The translations under genes were made by a program, and so were the position numbers. A DNA stretch of 64,000 bases, taken from positions 198,017-262,016 of the forward strand of contig NZ_WTUZ01000014.1 in the NCBI RefSeq assembly GCF_009882985.1, read 5' to 3'. Origin of the DNA: Paenibacillus silvestris. Its GTDB lineage: Bacteria > Bacillota > Bacilli > Paenibacillales > NBRC-103111. This document shows, one piece after another, positions 18,601-26,877 of this stretch; positions within the stretch are counted from its first letter, which is position 1; every line of letters starts with the position of its first letter. The notes under the pieces were generated by a model. It was not told the origin of the DNA. It made no database searches and saw only the letters and a program-made list of their open reading frames with translations.

Positions 18601-19265
18601 TTCGGTGAAATGGTTCTAGGCTGTGCGGGCTTGCTTTCGACCGTATCTTTTGCCGTCTTAATAATTAAAAATACAGCAGCCAACCCCAGCAGTTGCAAGC
18701 CTGCATAGAAGTAAATCAGATTCGCCGTGCCGACGAGCGGAACGAGCGCTTTTAACCCGAAACCGCTGAGAATGCCGCCCGTAATTCCTCCGCTCCCCAC
18801 GATTCCGATCATCTGCTTCGCTTTCCGCTGGTCCATCACAGATGTGGCGAACTGCCAGAAACAAACAATCATTAGGAAATTGAACACATCATATCCGATG
18901 TATATGACCGGGAACACCCAGCGCAGCTCCAGGCCGACGCCAAATCTAGACACCAGAACGAGCAAGGAAATCAGCGGAATCAAGCACTTCATGAGGCTTT
19001 CCAACCGCACCTTGGGTGAGTATCGTTGAAAAAGGATGCCGGCCGTAATCATGACAATGGCTTGTGGCAAGTACATGATAGATAAGTAGGAGTTATCGAA
19101 TCGACTTAAAAATAACGTATCTGCCGCCGTTCTTCCAATCGTGGAAGCGGATACGACACAGAAAAGATAGCCGAATAGAAGGAAAACTTTTCTATACTCT
19201 TTGGTATCCCCTGCAAACTTATGTATGAAAGATTGGTACAATTTATTTGATAGCTTACTAGTCAT
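15696..19265 (-). CDS. Npt1/Npt2-type MFS transporter fused to HEAT repeats and two cyclic nucleotide-binding domains
   Basis: 1,189 residues. The N-terminal 400 or so form a 12-segment transporter resembling the ADP/ATP carrier and MFS superfamily (start AGDTKEYRKVFLLFGYLF; later GSDKVVGDTLYSSVSQLV and PPEWRGKAKSFLDGIVRNGAKG). A HEAT-repeat solenoid occupies about 430-720. Two cNMP-binding domains follow at about 886-1015 and 1060-1185; both keep the phosphate-binding-cassette pattern FGEMA..GPR with its arginine. Start at 19265 behind GAGGTG. The layout implies a membrane carrier or sensor gated by a nucleotide ligand. Substrate and ligand are unknown. Single gene with terminators around it. 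Confidence 0.85.
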   Translation of the reverse strand: MTSKLSNKLYQSFIHKFAGDTKEYRKVFLLFGYLFCVVSASTIGRTAADTLFLSRFDNSYLSIMYLPQAIVMITAGILFQRYSPKVRLESLMKCLIPLISLLVLVSRFGVGLELRWVFPVIYIGYDVFNFLMIVCFWQFATSVMDQRKAKQMIGIVGSGGITGGILSGFGLKALVPLVGTANLIYFYAGLQLLGLAAVFLIIKTAKDTVESKPAQPRTISPKQNVQRKSGLFASVPHLKYVAILSAALVLSLTLIDYQFKVILRGTLQNEALAGFMGSFYGFSGLIALGFQLFVSGRILTRFGVMTALLIFPITLLAGSLGILALPVLAMAVVVKGSDKVVGDTLYSSVSQLVMFPVPPEWRGKAKSFLDGIVRNGAKGLAAICLLIVSRLLAPEQLSYIVLALLVVGILAGIKVKKAYLHTLLANLKTGGDDLQKVELNLMDAVSRKMLIDALSSPDKQQALYAFGLLRKMEGFDLTPHLAGLLHHPMPEMQIEVLSYVEQMMPEGLQPTLHELALTAESPDQVKAKALLALAAYANEAYLDEVTAQLEVPEVEVQAAAIAGLVKYYSIEGMFRAVGKLKAMMESGKEEERIAMAALFGQIRVKNFYKPLISLLQDRSSQVRIRALESAAMLHVPPLIVPIITMLKDSQTRRYATQALAAYDEEDVLPQLAPYLERQDVGLYMPAVLEQIGTQSAFDLLFNSYEEAGYEMRDRMLESLLRMHRRLPQVDNKRVESYIFLELQLYGQFAEHGAHVIGEDGYGSIEEMIKEIREAISKRVFQLLSFIYEEQTMKAVFIDWSEGDSRQQANAEEVMDQTLQGALRTEMAKFMAASRGLVRSSGGSGTFQEHLDWLASGQDAWLTQNIKFLARTSVDNSAAQEDDFMDRVQLLRHVTLFKGMTSRDLSHIAQRLDKLSFAQGSVMIQEGDSGDSLMIMQRGKAGVYRGEQRLGDLKQGDCFGEMAVLSQGPRTATIRAEEDVHLWRLDSTAFYDMIFDQTSIAVEMMKLLSRRLRTELARVSAADSSSDVKLMRDEVAAAAQAHSVGAKPAQELTRDEALLRRILVLQKIELFQHLAQDDFIWLAQMVDEVAYEAGEAICHTGDFGDTMYGIIEGSIRVHRGSDEYAVLREGDFFGEMAIIDSGPRSADCTAKEPTLLLQLHRDQVMTFCFQNIDVLRSMMRVIAERLRGMN

Positions 19266-19372
19266 GATACACCTCATGTATGGGGACGTTTTTCAAATTC
19301 ACATACATGAAGTGTACCAGAAGTCCTAGGATAAAATAACTATTTTTTCGGCTTTAACAGATATTTTTCAAC

Positions 19373-19402
19373 AAAAAAAGACATATCCCAGAGGGAAATG
19401 CC
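19373..19402 (-). terminator. Intrinsic terminator
   Basis: On the minus strand GGCATTTCCC pairs imperfectly with GGGATATGTC and is followed by seven T, just after the DUF6526-type gene. Confidence 0.7.
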
Positions 19403-19416
19403 TTTTCTTTGACAAC

Positions 19417-19857
19417 CTATATGCGATATCCGTCATTTCTCCAGCTCTTGATGGATTTCTTAATCGCATCCGATGACCATTGCCCGTCAGCCGCTTTCTC
19501 ACAAAGAGCAGGAAACTCTTCGTCGGAGGCAAAGCGCAACGCAGCAATCTGACTAACCGTTAGTCTCGAATCCAGCAGCTTATGAGTCAAAACATAGTGC
19601 CTGAGGTTCTCTTCTGCACGAATCGCACGATCCTGTGCTTTCAATGGATAGGAACGAATCAGCAGGAATACAATGACCACAATGATAGAAATGAGTAGAA
19701 AAAGAAACGAAGGCAGCAATTGATCCCCAAGTTGTACGGATCTAATTAGCTCTACGATCGAAGTAACCAATAGTACTAACGCTAGCAAAGAGAATACAAA
19801 GTGAAATAATGGATGCATTCTGCGGTGATTCGCATACGTTTGTTCGCCGTTATTCAT
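19417..19857 (-). CDS. DUF6526-like membrane protein
   Basis: 146 residues with two hydrophobic segments (about 17-38 and 47-67). The N-terminus QTYANHRRMHPLFHF is characteristic of a small conserved family (DUF6526) of unknown function; the C-terminal half is cytoplasmic and amphipathic, ending in SWRNDGYRI. Its start overlaps the stop of the upstream 98-residue gene by 4 bp, so the two are translationally coupled. Confidence 0.75.
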   Translation of the reverse strand: MNNGEQTYANHRRMHPLFHFVFSLLALVLLVTSIVELIRSVQLGDQLLPSFLFLLISIIVVIVFLLIRSYPLKAQDRAIRAEENLRHYVLTHKLLDSRLTVSQIAALRFASDEEFPALCEKAADGQWSSDAIKKSIKSWRNDGYRI

Positions 19858-20150
19858 GATTTCCTCACAATCTCATCAATCTCGCTTTTCAATAGCAAGT
19901 AGCGATGAACACTCCTCATAATTGGCACTTTGGTTAAATTGTTTTTGTCTACATACTGCTTCATCTGATCTTTGGTGAGACCTAACGATTTCCCAGCTTC
20001 CATCACCGTTAATACAACTTCATTACTCGTCGCGTTAAACGTTGATTTCACTTTTTGATTCCAATCTTCAAATACCTGCATGTCCGAAGCAACACCCTTC
20101 TGTTCCAATCCTTTCATTATAGCACAGAAGTGCTCAGACACAGCATCCAT
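19854..20150 (-). CDS. Hypothetical protein, start uncertain
   Basis: 98 residues as drawn. Soluble and charged, with a central stretch (VLTVMEAGKSLGLTKDQMKQYVDK) that looks helical and a C-terminal SEIDEIV; I do not recognise a family. No ribosome site precedes the ATG at 20150. An extended -10 element (TGCTATAAT) lies inside the first codons on this strand, and a better spaced AAGGGTG precedes a later ATG at 20081. The protein may therefore be 75 residues with its own promoter. Downstream gene overlaps by 4 bp. Confidence 0.6.
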   Translation of the reverse strand: MDAVSEHFCAIMKGLEQKGVASDMQVFEDWNQKVKSTFNATSNEVVLTVMEAGKSLGLTKDQMKQYVDKNNLTKVPIMRSVHRYLLLKSEIDEIVRKS

Positions 20151-20165
20151 TTGTAGGATACGATC

Positions 20166-20930
20166 TTACCTGCCGTCATCATCATTCAAAAGCTCCAGCA
20201 ACGCCTGTGGCAAAGCAAACTGCTGGTTGTTAATGACAATCTTGTTAAGCGCGTCGCTGGCCAAGATGTCGGGCGTCTGCTCTTCTTTGATCTCTTCAAT
20301 TTCGGCATGCAGACGTTCCATTTGCAGATCTAGCGCAGCTGCAGCGACAGCCGCTTGTTTAAGCTCCTCCAACAATCGAGCAGGTACAGTTTGGTTGCCT
20401 TCATTGAACTTATAAAATATCTTATGCTCCAAGCTGGCCCAAAAGTCCATCGCAATTGTACGAATTTGAACTTCGATGCACACACTTTCCTGGCGGTCCG
20501 TCAGATGCACCGGCACTTCTACCAGCAAATGAAGACTTTGATAGCCATTCGGCTTGGGATGCTTGATGTAATCCTTCTCACCCAGCACCTTCAAGTCACT
20601 TTGGTTTTTGAGCATGTTGGAGATCGCATAAATGTCGGAGACAAACGAGCATGTAATACGCATACCGGCAATATCCTTAACACATGCTTTAATGCCGTCA
20701 AAAGACATGTCTCCTCCCTTCCTGCTGAGCTTATGAAAAATGCTCTCCGGCGACTTCAAGCGGGACTTGGTATGCTCGATAGGATTATATTCATGCAGCA
20801 TCTCGAATTCCTGCACTAAGATTTCTACGCGTGTTTCCATGGCGTCCAATGCGAATTTGTACGTCATCATAAATCTTGTAATTTCGTGCTTAAATCGTTT
20901 CAAATCATTCATAGAAAGTTGATTCATCAT
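20166..20930 (-). CDS. Small alarmone synthetase, RelQ/YjbM type (GTP pyrophosphokinase family)
   Basis: 254 residues. A RelA/SpoT nucleotidyltransferase domain without the HD hydrolase domain or the regulatory C-terminus: DIAGMRITCSFVSDIY, the G-loop region KHPKPNGYQSLHL, and EVQIRTIAMDFWASLEHKI. This is the small alarmone synthetase layout (about 210-residue core) with an extra C-terminal helical tail. It would make (p)ppGpp from ATP and GTP or GDP in the cytoplasm, usually controlled by transcription or allostery. Start at 20930 behind AAAGGATGG. The exact subgroup (SAS1 against SAS2) is inferred from motif fit. Confidence 0.9.
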   Translation of the reverse strand: MMNQLSMNDLKRFKHEITRFMMTYKFALDAMETRVEILVQEFEMLHEYNPIEHTKSRLKSPESIFHKLSRKGGDMSFDGIKACVKDIAGMRITCSFVSDIYAISNMLKNQSDLKVLGEKDYIKHPKPNGYQSLHLLVEVPVHLTDRQESVCIEVQIRTIAMDFWASLEHKIFYKFNEGNQTVPARLLEELKQAAVAAAALDLQMERLHAEIEEIKEEQTPDILASDALNKIVINNQQFALPQALLELLNDDDGR

Positions 20931-21017
20931 GGCGGTTCCATCCTTTGGTCGTGGTTATTTTACCAGTCTTAACTAGTGTAAGGTACGAATGCTCCATGAG
21001 CAAATTTGGCGTTCGTA

Positions 21018-21047
21018 TTGACACTTTGCGAGTTCGCTTGATATAGT
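21018..21047 (+). promoter_or_regulatory. Sigma-A type promoter
   Basis: TTGACA at 21018-21023 and TATAGT at 21042-21047, with an 18-bp spacer. Transcription would begin near 21054, about 30 bp ahead of a terminator-like hairpin and 108 bp ahead of the gene start. Confidence 0.7.
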
Positions 21048-21082
21048 ACATCTATCATATTTCGAGCGAAAACTTTACGTGG

Positions 21083-21130
21083 AAGCACCCGTAGGATAAG
21101 GCCTAGTCCTTTTCTTGCAGGTGCTTTTTT
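21083..21130 (+). terminator. Intrinsic terminator inside the leader of a gene (possible attenuator or sRNA end)
   Basis: AAGCACC (21083-21089) and GGTGCTT (21120-21126) with a T-run to 21130. It stands between a good promoter and the ribosome site of the coiled-coil gene. The opposite-strand neighbour reads away from it, so it is not that gene's terminator. Confidence 0.75.
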
Positions 21131-21161
21131 GTGTTTCCTCGAAAATAAAGGAGGCTTGTAT

Positions 21162-21959
21162 CTGAAAATATTCACTTCGCTTCTCGCCGCTTTGTTCCTA
21201 TTCTCAGCCCTTTCCGGGCAGGCATCAGCGGCAGCTCCATTCAACTTCACTGCTGGACTCTTGGACAAAACGTTAGCCGCTTCGAGTCAATCTCAGGCTA
21301 ATCGTATTCACTCTTTGCAAGGCGAGCTGCTCACCCTTCAGAAGCAAGAACAAGAGTTGGATCAATCAATTACGCTGCAACATAACCAAAATAAAGAGGC
21401 ACTGGCAGCGCTAAGCAAGCAGTCTAAAGCAATCGACGCGGCCCAATTAGCCAATCTGGAAGAGGAAGTTAAACGAACGAAGGAGCGCTACAAACCATTA
21501 TTATCCCGTTACACCGCAATTAATAAACAAATCGAAGACGTTCGGCCGCTCAAAATCAAAAGCCTGAACGCCATGCTGCGCCTTCAGGCCACAGCATTGA
21601 AACTTCCTGCTCAGCTAGCGCGCGCAGATATTCAATCGAAAGAGAAAGCCCATCAAGCTGCCAAGGATAAAGCCTCCAAAGCAGCGAAGAACCTACGTGG
21701 CCGTCTCGAAGACATCGATCCGATGAACGTGCAAATTAAGGCCAAGATGAGCGCTGCCCATTCATCCCGCAAAAGCTTGTCCCCGTTATGGAGCGCTTTT
21801 AAGAAAAGCGCGAAAAAAGGAGATGCGATCGGTGTCCAAAGCACCCTCAGCTCCATGGTAACCCTTCTGCGTCAGATCCATGACGAGAAGCAGCGAATCT
21901 ACAAGCTGGAAACCTCCGTCCGCGATAAACTAGCCGCTATTAAAGAAGACACCGGCTAG
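21162..21959 (+). CDS. Exported coiled-coil protein, apparent CTG start
   Basis: 265 residues if begun at 21162. The sequence opens (M)KIFTSLLAALFLFSALSGQASA, a textbook signal peptide, then becomes a long charged coiled-coil (about 45-260; repeated E, K, Q, L with few aromatics). AAGGAGG ends exactly 7 bp before the CTG, while the in-frame TTG at 21156 is only 1 bp from it and the TTG at 21129 is upstream of it. I therefore infer CTG initiation. The family is not recognised; similar coiled-coil exports often act in cell-wall processes. Confidence 0.7.
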   Translation: MKIFTSLLAALFLFSALSGQASAAAPFNFTAGLLDKTLAASSQSQANRIHSLQGELLTLQKQEQELDQSITLQHNQNKEALAALSKQSKAIDAAQLANLEEEVKRTKERYKPLLSRYTAINKQIEDVRPLKIKSLNAMLRLQATALKLPAQLARADIQSKEKAHQAAKDKASKAAKNLRGRLEDIDPMNVQIKAKMSAAHSSRKSLSPLWSAFKKSAKKGDAIGVQSTLSSMVTLLRQIHDEKQRIYKLETSVRDKLAAIKEDTG

Positions 21960-22001
21960 GGTGCCTTCTGTTACATTTTGTTTTTGAAAATTCCGTACGA
22001 T

Positions 22002-23300
22002 TCAATGGGTGAAAAACACAATCTGAATAAAGAACAACACGGCAAATACGTAAAAAATAGGATGAACATCCCTGCTTTTTCCGCGGAGCAGCTTTAATAC
22101 GGGATAGACGATAAATCCGATGCCAATTCCAGTTGCGATACTATACGTTAATGGCATCAATACCACGATTAGAAAAGCTGGGAAGGCTTCCTCCAGATCC
22201 TGCCACTCTATTTTGCGCAGCACATTCATCATTAGGAAGCCTACAATAATTAGCGCAGGGGCGGTAATGGCCGGAATGCTGGCAAGCACGGCAATGATTG
22301 GCGAGAAAAACAGCGTTAAGGCCAGCAAAACGCAGACAGTGATCGCCGTTAGACCCGTTCTCCCGCCAACAGCGACACCAGAACTGGACTCAATATAAGC
22401 GGAGGTTGGGCTCGTTCCAAGCAAGGCGCCTGTCGAGGTTCCTATCGCATCAGCCAACAGTGCGCCTCTCGATCGCGGGAACTTATTGTCCTTGAGAAGC
22501 CCTGCTTGCTCGGCGACCCCAAGCATCGTCCCCGTTGTATCAAACAACGTAATTAGCAAAAATGTAAAGATGACAGCATACATCCCGCCAGAAAAAACAC
22601 CGTTGATATCTAACTGAAAAGCCGTGGCAGAAAGCCCTGTCGGCGCTGAAACGAATGTCTCCGGCATCGCCAGCAATCCCATAAGCCAGGCCAATACAGC
22701 AGTAATTAACATGCCGAAGAACAAAAAGCCGCGCACCTGATAAGCCATCAGGATAAGCGAAGCAATAAGACCAATAATCGTCAATGCCGTCATAGGTTCT
22801 CTAAGATCACCTAATGTCAGCAGTGTTGCGGGAGAAGCTACGATGACTTTCGCATTTTGCAAACCAATAAATGTGATGAACAAACCAATACCCGCTGTGA
22901 TGGCATGCTTCAAACTTGTAGGAATCGCGTCCAGCAGCATATATCGGAAAGAAGTTAACGATAACACGATGAATAAGGCTCCTGCGACAAAAACAGCGCC
23001 AAGCGCAGTCTGCCAGCTCACACCGCTTCCTCCCACGACGCTAAAAGCAAAGTATGCATTCAGCCCCATGCCAGGCGCAAGCACGATTGGGTAGTTCGCA
23101 AATAGACCCATGATCAGCGTCGCCACAATACTTGCCAGCACCGTTGCAATGAATACCCCGTGGAAATCCATTCCTGCCTTGCTTAGAATCCCTGGATTCA
23201 CAATGACAATATAGACCATTGTCAGAAACGTCGTGACCCCCGCCATGAGTTCCGTCGGCACCGTTGTGCCCCGTTCTTTCAACTTAAATAACGTGTTCAT
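22002..23300 (-). CDS. NCS2-family purine permease, guanine/hypoxanthine type (PbuG/PbuO-like)
   Basis: 432 residues, about 12-14 membrane segments, close in length to PbuG. The N-terminus [28 protein letters not shown] is diagnostic, as are the substrate-site segments [13 protein letters not shown] and [16 protein letters not shown]. It would import hypoxanthine or guanine (possibly adenine) by proton symport. In Bacillus such genes often carry purine riboswitches, but I find none in the 200 bp ahead of this start, where GGAGG is present. Single gene. Confidence 0.9.
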   Translation of the reverse strand: MNTLFKLKERGTTVPTELMAGVTTFLTMVYIVIVNPGILSKAGMDFHGVFIATVLASIVATLIMGLFANYPIVLAPGMGLNAYFAFSVVGGSGVSWQTALGAVFVAGALFIVLSLTSFRYMLLDAIPTSLKHAITAGIGLFITFIGLQNAKVIVASPATLLTLGDLREPMTALTIIGLIASLILMAYQVRGFLFFGMLITAVLAWLMGLLAMPETFVSAPTGLSATAFQLDINGVFSGGMYAVIFTFLLITLFDTTGTMLGVAEQAGLLKDNKFPRSRGALLADAIGTSTGALLGTSPTSAYIESSSGVAVGGRTGLTAITVCVLLALTLFFSPIIAVLASIPAITAPALIIVGFLMMNVLRKIEWQDLEEAFPAFLIVVLMPLTYSIATGIGIGFIVYPVLKLLRGKSRDVHPIFYVFAVLFFIQIVFFTH

Positions 23301-23378
23301 TGCTGCTTACCTCCAACCAACGGGATTTGTTTTTTTATTCTTCCCTTTGTTTGGAACCTTAGTAATCATTTTTCTCCA

Positions 23379-23407
23379 TTGACAGCGCTGCCAAGCGGGG
23401 ATACAAT
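23379..23407 (+). promoter_or_regulatory. Sigma-A promoter
   Basis: TTGACA (23379-23384), 17-bp spacer, TACAAT (23402-23407), about 100 bp ahead of the MBL hydrolase gene. Confidence 0.8.
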
Positions 23408-23504
23408 TGGCACTAAACAACAAGAAGACAACAACATTCATGCAATAAACAACATTAAACTGTAACGAAACAACAACAGTCTTGGCGCCAAGGAGGACTC
23501 ATCC

Positions 23505-24314
23505 ATGAAGGTTCATTTTCTGGGAACAGCAGCATTTGAGGGCATACCCTCGCTGTTCTGCCAATGCCTCACCTGCAAGCAAGCCCGCGAACGCGGAGGG
23601 AAGAATAGGCGTTCCCGCACCTCGGTCATGTTTGACCACGACTTGAAGGTCGATTTCCCACCCGATACTTTGATGCATTCCTTTCAGTATGGACTCGATA
23701 TGAACAGCGTAAAAGATCTGCTCATCACCCATTCGCACTCTGATCATCTTTACGCTGAGGATATGGCTATTCGCGCAAAAGGGTATGCCCAGTCAGGTGA
23801 AGAAGCCATGCATGTTTACGGACATGACCTTCCTTTCCGCCTTATCTTTCAAGCGCTGAATGGATTAGAACACAACTATAAGTTCCATCGTGTCATCCCG
23901 TTTCAGCCTGTCCAGACACAAACGGCCACGATCGTTCCGCTGCTGGCGGATCACGATTCCCTTGAAACCTGCTTACTTTATGCTATCGAGAAAAACGGAA
24001 AAACAGTCTTGTATGGCAACGACAGCGGGTGGTTTCCGGATGAAACGTGGGCTTGGCTGAAGGATAAGCAGTTCGATCTGGTCATTCTGGAATGCACAAC
24101 GGGCCGAGTGGGTCACAGGAACAACCATATGAACGTGGATGCTGTGCTCGAGACGAAAACATGGATGGACGAAGTCGGAGCATTGAAGCCGGGAGCCAAA
24201 GTGTTCGTGACGCATTTCTCTCATAATGCGGGGCTGCTGCATGAGGATTTGGTTGACATTTTCGGGCCTCATGGGATTGAGGTTGCTTATGATGGTTTGA
24301 TTGTGGAGCTGTAG
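23505..24314 (+). CDS. Metallo-beta-lactamase-fold hydrolase (PhnP-like)
   Basis: 269 residues. The metal-binding motif is THSHSDHLYAED, and a later conserved aspartate lies in YGNDSG and histidines in VFVTHFSHNAG. The N-terminus MKVHFLGTAAFEGIP with a nearby Cys pair (FCQCLTCKQAR) is seen in PhnP-like phosphodiesterases. The substrate is unknown; PhnP itself acts on cyclic ribose phosphates, but no phn genes are nearby. A strong promoter is present at 23379. Transcribed alone. Confidence 0.8.
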   Translation: MKVHFLGTAAFEGIPSLFCQCLTCKQARERGGKNRRSRTSVMFDHDLKVDFPPDTLMHSFQYGLDMNSVKDLLITHSHSDHLYAEDMAIRAKGYAQSGEEAMHVYGHDLPFRLIFQALNGLEHNYKFHRVIPFQPVQTQTATIVPLLADHDSLETCLLYAIEKNGKTVLYGNDSGWFPDETWAWLKDKQFDLVILECTTGRVGHRNNHMNVDAVLETKTWMDEVGALKPGAKVFVTHFSHNAGLLHEDLVDIFGPHGIEVAYDGLIVEL

Positions 24315-24343
24315 CGAGTATTCGATTTTCCTTCGAATTAAAA

Positions 24344-24376
24344 AATCCTGACGGGTCATCAGACCCCGTCAGGATT
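24344..24376. terminator. Perfect 12-bp hairpin terminator
   Basis: AATCCTGACGGG / CCCGTCAGGATT. The T-run is on the minus-strand side, so it should stop transcripts of the S15 hydrolase operon reading left; it also follows the MBL gene by 29 bp but has a poor T-run in that direction. Confidence 0.85.
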
Positions 24377-24439
24377 CGGTGTTTGCTTCTTTCCACTCCC
24401 CCACCATCCCCTCACGCTATTCACCATACTGCTAAAGCA

Positions 24440-24645
24440 CACTGAACAGTGTAAGGGAACTATGTTCCCCTATATAGGAGGAAAACGAGCTGTTTCCTCT
24501 GGAAGCGGAACTACAGGGTCTAATTTAGACCCCATGACGCGTTTTCCAGGTGCAATCGGCTAGATAGCGGATCCCAGTTCCTCTTACCGTGGAAAATGCG
24601 GATTTTCAGGGAGATAGCGGACTGTACTTCTCTAAACACCCTCGC
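24440..24645. repeat. Intergenic interspersed element, copy 1
   Basis: This 331-bp gene-free stretch after the terminator is built of short phrases such as AGCGGAACTACAGGGTCT and TAGCGGA repeated and inverted. The 18-mer AGCGGAACTACAGGGTCT recurs exactly near 34015, in another intergenic region. No open frame or ribosome site of note. I read it as a dispersed non-coding repeat of the type scattered through Paenibacillus genomes; the family is not one I can name. Confidence 0.6.
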
Positions 24646-26865
24646 TTATGTAATAATCGGCAGCTTCACATGACTAGGATACTCTTCCGAATGGTAAATC
24701 GTTTGCTGCACGATCACTGGCTTCGGATCCTCATAGGGATTGACGCCAGTATTCGTGTTCGGAAACGCGATGAACTTGCTCGATGATGTAACCGTGAACC
24801 GCAACTGGTGACCTTGGCGGAACGTGTGAGCGATATTTTGCATGAATATCGCGTACTTTTCCACCTTGCCAGGCGTAAGCAGCTCTGGCGCATCCAATCC
24901 TCCTCGGTACTTCGCCCGGACGATGTAATTGGAGAGCTTGATTGAATTGCCCTGCGCATCAACATCGCTTAAAGTAACGACCCAGTCGGTATCGACTCCG
25001 GTGCTCGCCGCATACAATTCACAAGCTAGCTCGCCCGCTACGGTTAAATCACTCTCCAGCACAGCACTAGTGTACACGAGAATATCACTGCGCAGCTCAT
25101 GTTTGCGCATATTCTCCGGTTCTCTTTCGCCGCTGTCGGCTATAGGATCCTCTGGGTTATACACGTACGTATCCGTAGGACTATGCCGAGGAGGCGCCTC
25201 CATCAGCACGCCATCTCCATGACTGGAGTTCGCACGACCATGACTTCCCAAATAAAAATTCCTAACTTCGGCTTCCACAGGTGTCCAATCCCCAGACGTT
25301 CGCCATTCGTTGCTTCCAACAACGTAATACTTCGCCCTTGGCTCTTGATCGATGCCGTTCGGCAGCCCTTTGAGGAACCTGTCGAACCAGCGCAGCACGT
25401 TGACGTCATAATCGTAAACAACCGCATCGTTGCTGAAGCTGGTACCGAGTAGATCTCTTGCTCGGTTAGGGCCGTGTTCCCACGGTCCGAGCCATATCTT
25501 CCGGTTGGGAACGTCGTGCTTGGTCAGCATGCTCCATGTCTCCGAGACGCCTGCGCTATCTCCGTCGTACCAACCGGAAATGACAAACATCGGCACCTTG
25601 ACCTGGTCGCCACGCTCCGTAAAGGTGCAGTTCCTCCAGAAATCATCATACTCCGGATGTTCACTCCACAGATCCCAAGGCCCAGAGGCTCTGCCAATCA
25701 TCTGCTGGGGGATCTCCCTGATTGGTCTGGCATCCACGGCTTTCTCCGGATCAACGGTTTTACCTGCAAAAATATCAAAGTCCGTCCTCGTTCCAACGGA
25801 CTGTGCAAGCGTCCAGCAGAGCAATGGCCAAGAGCAAACGGTTCCGCCTTTGCGCACTGTATCCACGAACGGTGAGCCCACGTTCACTTCGTTGACGACC
25901 GCCTTCAGATTCGGGTGTCCACTTGTCGATGCTGCGGTCACAACATATCCGAGGTAGGAGGCCCCCCACATGCCGACATTGCCATTTGACCACTCCTGCG
26001 ACACGATCCAGTCGATCGTATCGGCACTGTCGTCGCGCTCGTAGTAGAATGGAACCAGCTCTCCCTCGGAGTCCGCGCGCCCTCTAACATCCTGATTGAC
26101 GACAGCGTACCCTTTGTTCGCCCAACGCTTGAAAAACTCTTTTCGCAAGTTGCGATCATAGCAAGTTCGAATGAGTATGGTTGGCAGTCCCTGCGCCGAT
26201 TGAACTCCCTCAGGCAGGTACACGTCCGTTGCCAAACGCACACCATCCCGCATCGGGACGAGGAAGGTACCTAGATCATTCACGCCGAACTCCGGCTTGG
26301 AGAGGAGCGGATCTTCGTACACCACAAGCGGAGTCAACGCTTCGTACCCCTCTGCTACGAGCACCTCCATCCCGTACCGGTTCGGTGCCACGAACGCGAT
26401 GATGCGCCCATCCACAGTCACGATGTCGAGCGCCGTATCCTTCCGCATCGCCCAAACCTGAGATGTCATCTCTTTCCCTGGTCCTCCTGGCTCTCCTGGC
26501 TCTCCTGGCTCTCCTGGCTCTCCCAGCACTCCCGGTCCTCCCGGCTCTCCCACTCGTACAGCTTCCCCCACCTGCCCCGCCACGAAAGCCGTATAACGAA
26601 CATGCCGTGCATAAAGATCACCATTGCCGAGCGTTACCTCGTCTCCCTGCCAAACAGCAATAGCATAATGTGCCAAGGACGTCTTTATTTTAGCGAAAGG
26701 CAGTATGTACGGTGTCCTCTCCTGCAGGACATTCTCCTGCATTTGGGTTCTCCTGCGTGCGTCCACCTTGGCATGCATAATCCCGTTTTCGGCAAAACGG
26801 ATTTTCCCCTCATACACGCCAGCACAATACAAATTAAACGTCGTTGACTGAAAATATGTGCTCAT
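24646..26865 (-). CDS. CocE/NonD-family (S15) hydrolase with a collagen-like insert
   Basis: 739 residues. The C-terminal 550 or so form an S15/CocE hydrolase: PMRDGVRLATDVYLP opens the domain, the nucleophile is in GMWGASYLGYV near residue 305, and the later D and H with a beta-sandwich (DTYVYNPEDP) complete it. Ahead of it, an N-terminal region is interrupted by eight collagen triplets (residues 106-130, GEP, GGP, GVL, then GEP four times, GGP). The enzyme would cleave esters or X-Pro peptides. Last gene of a three-gene operon, 12 bp after the M19 gene. The start at 26865 has a modest ribosome site. Confidence 0.88.
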   Translation of the reverse strand: MSTYFQSTTFNLYCAGVYEGKIRFAENGIMHAKVDARRRTQMQENVLQERTPYILPFAKIKTSLAHYAIAVWQGDEVTLGNGDLYARHVRYTAFVAGQVGEAVRVGEPGGPGVLGEPGEPGEPGEPGGPGKEMTSQVWAMRKDTALDIVTVDGRIIAFVAPNRYGMEVLVAEGYEALTPLVVYEDPLLSKPEFGVNDLGTFLVPMRDGVRLATDVYLPEGVQSAQGLPTILIRTCYDRNLRKEFFKRWANKGYAVVNQDVRGRADSEGELVPFYYERDDSADTIDWIVSQEWSNGNVGMWGASYLGYVVTAASTSGHPNLKAVVNEVNVGSPFVDTVRKGGTVCSWPLLCWTLAQSVGTRTDFDIFAGKTVDPEKAVDARPIREIPQQMIGRASGPWDLWSEHPEYDDFWRNCTFTERGDQVKVPMFVISGWYDGDSAGVSETWSMLTKHDVPNRKIWLGPWEHGPNRARDLLGTSFSNDAVVYDYDVNVLRWFDRFLKGLPNGIDQEPRAKYYVVGSNEWRTSGDWTPVEAEVRNFYLGSHGRANSSHGDGVLMEAPPRHSPTDTYVYNPEDPIADSGEREPENMRKHELRSDILVYTSAVLESDLTVAGELACELYAASTGVDTDWVVTLSDVDAQGNSIKLSNYIVRAKYRGGLDAPELLTPGKVEKYAIFMQNIAHTFRQGHQLRFTVTSSSKFIAFPNTNTGVNPYEDPKPVIVQQTIYHSEEYPSHVKLPIIT

Positions 26866-26877
26866 CCCCGTTAACTC

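Noticed and set aside
23301..23500. Purine riboswitch ahead of the purine permease
   Set aside because: I looked for the P1-J2/3-P3 pattern on the minus strand and did not find it.
26463..26663. Leu/Ala/Pro repeat frame on the plus strand
   Set aside because: Reverse reading of the collagen-like GEP repeats.
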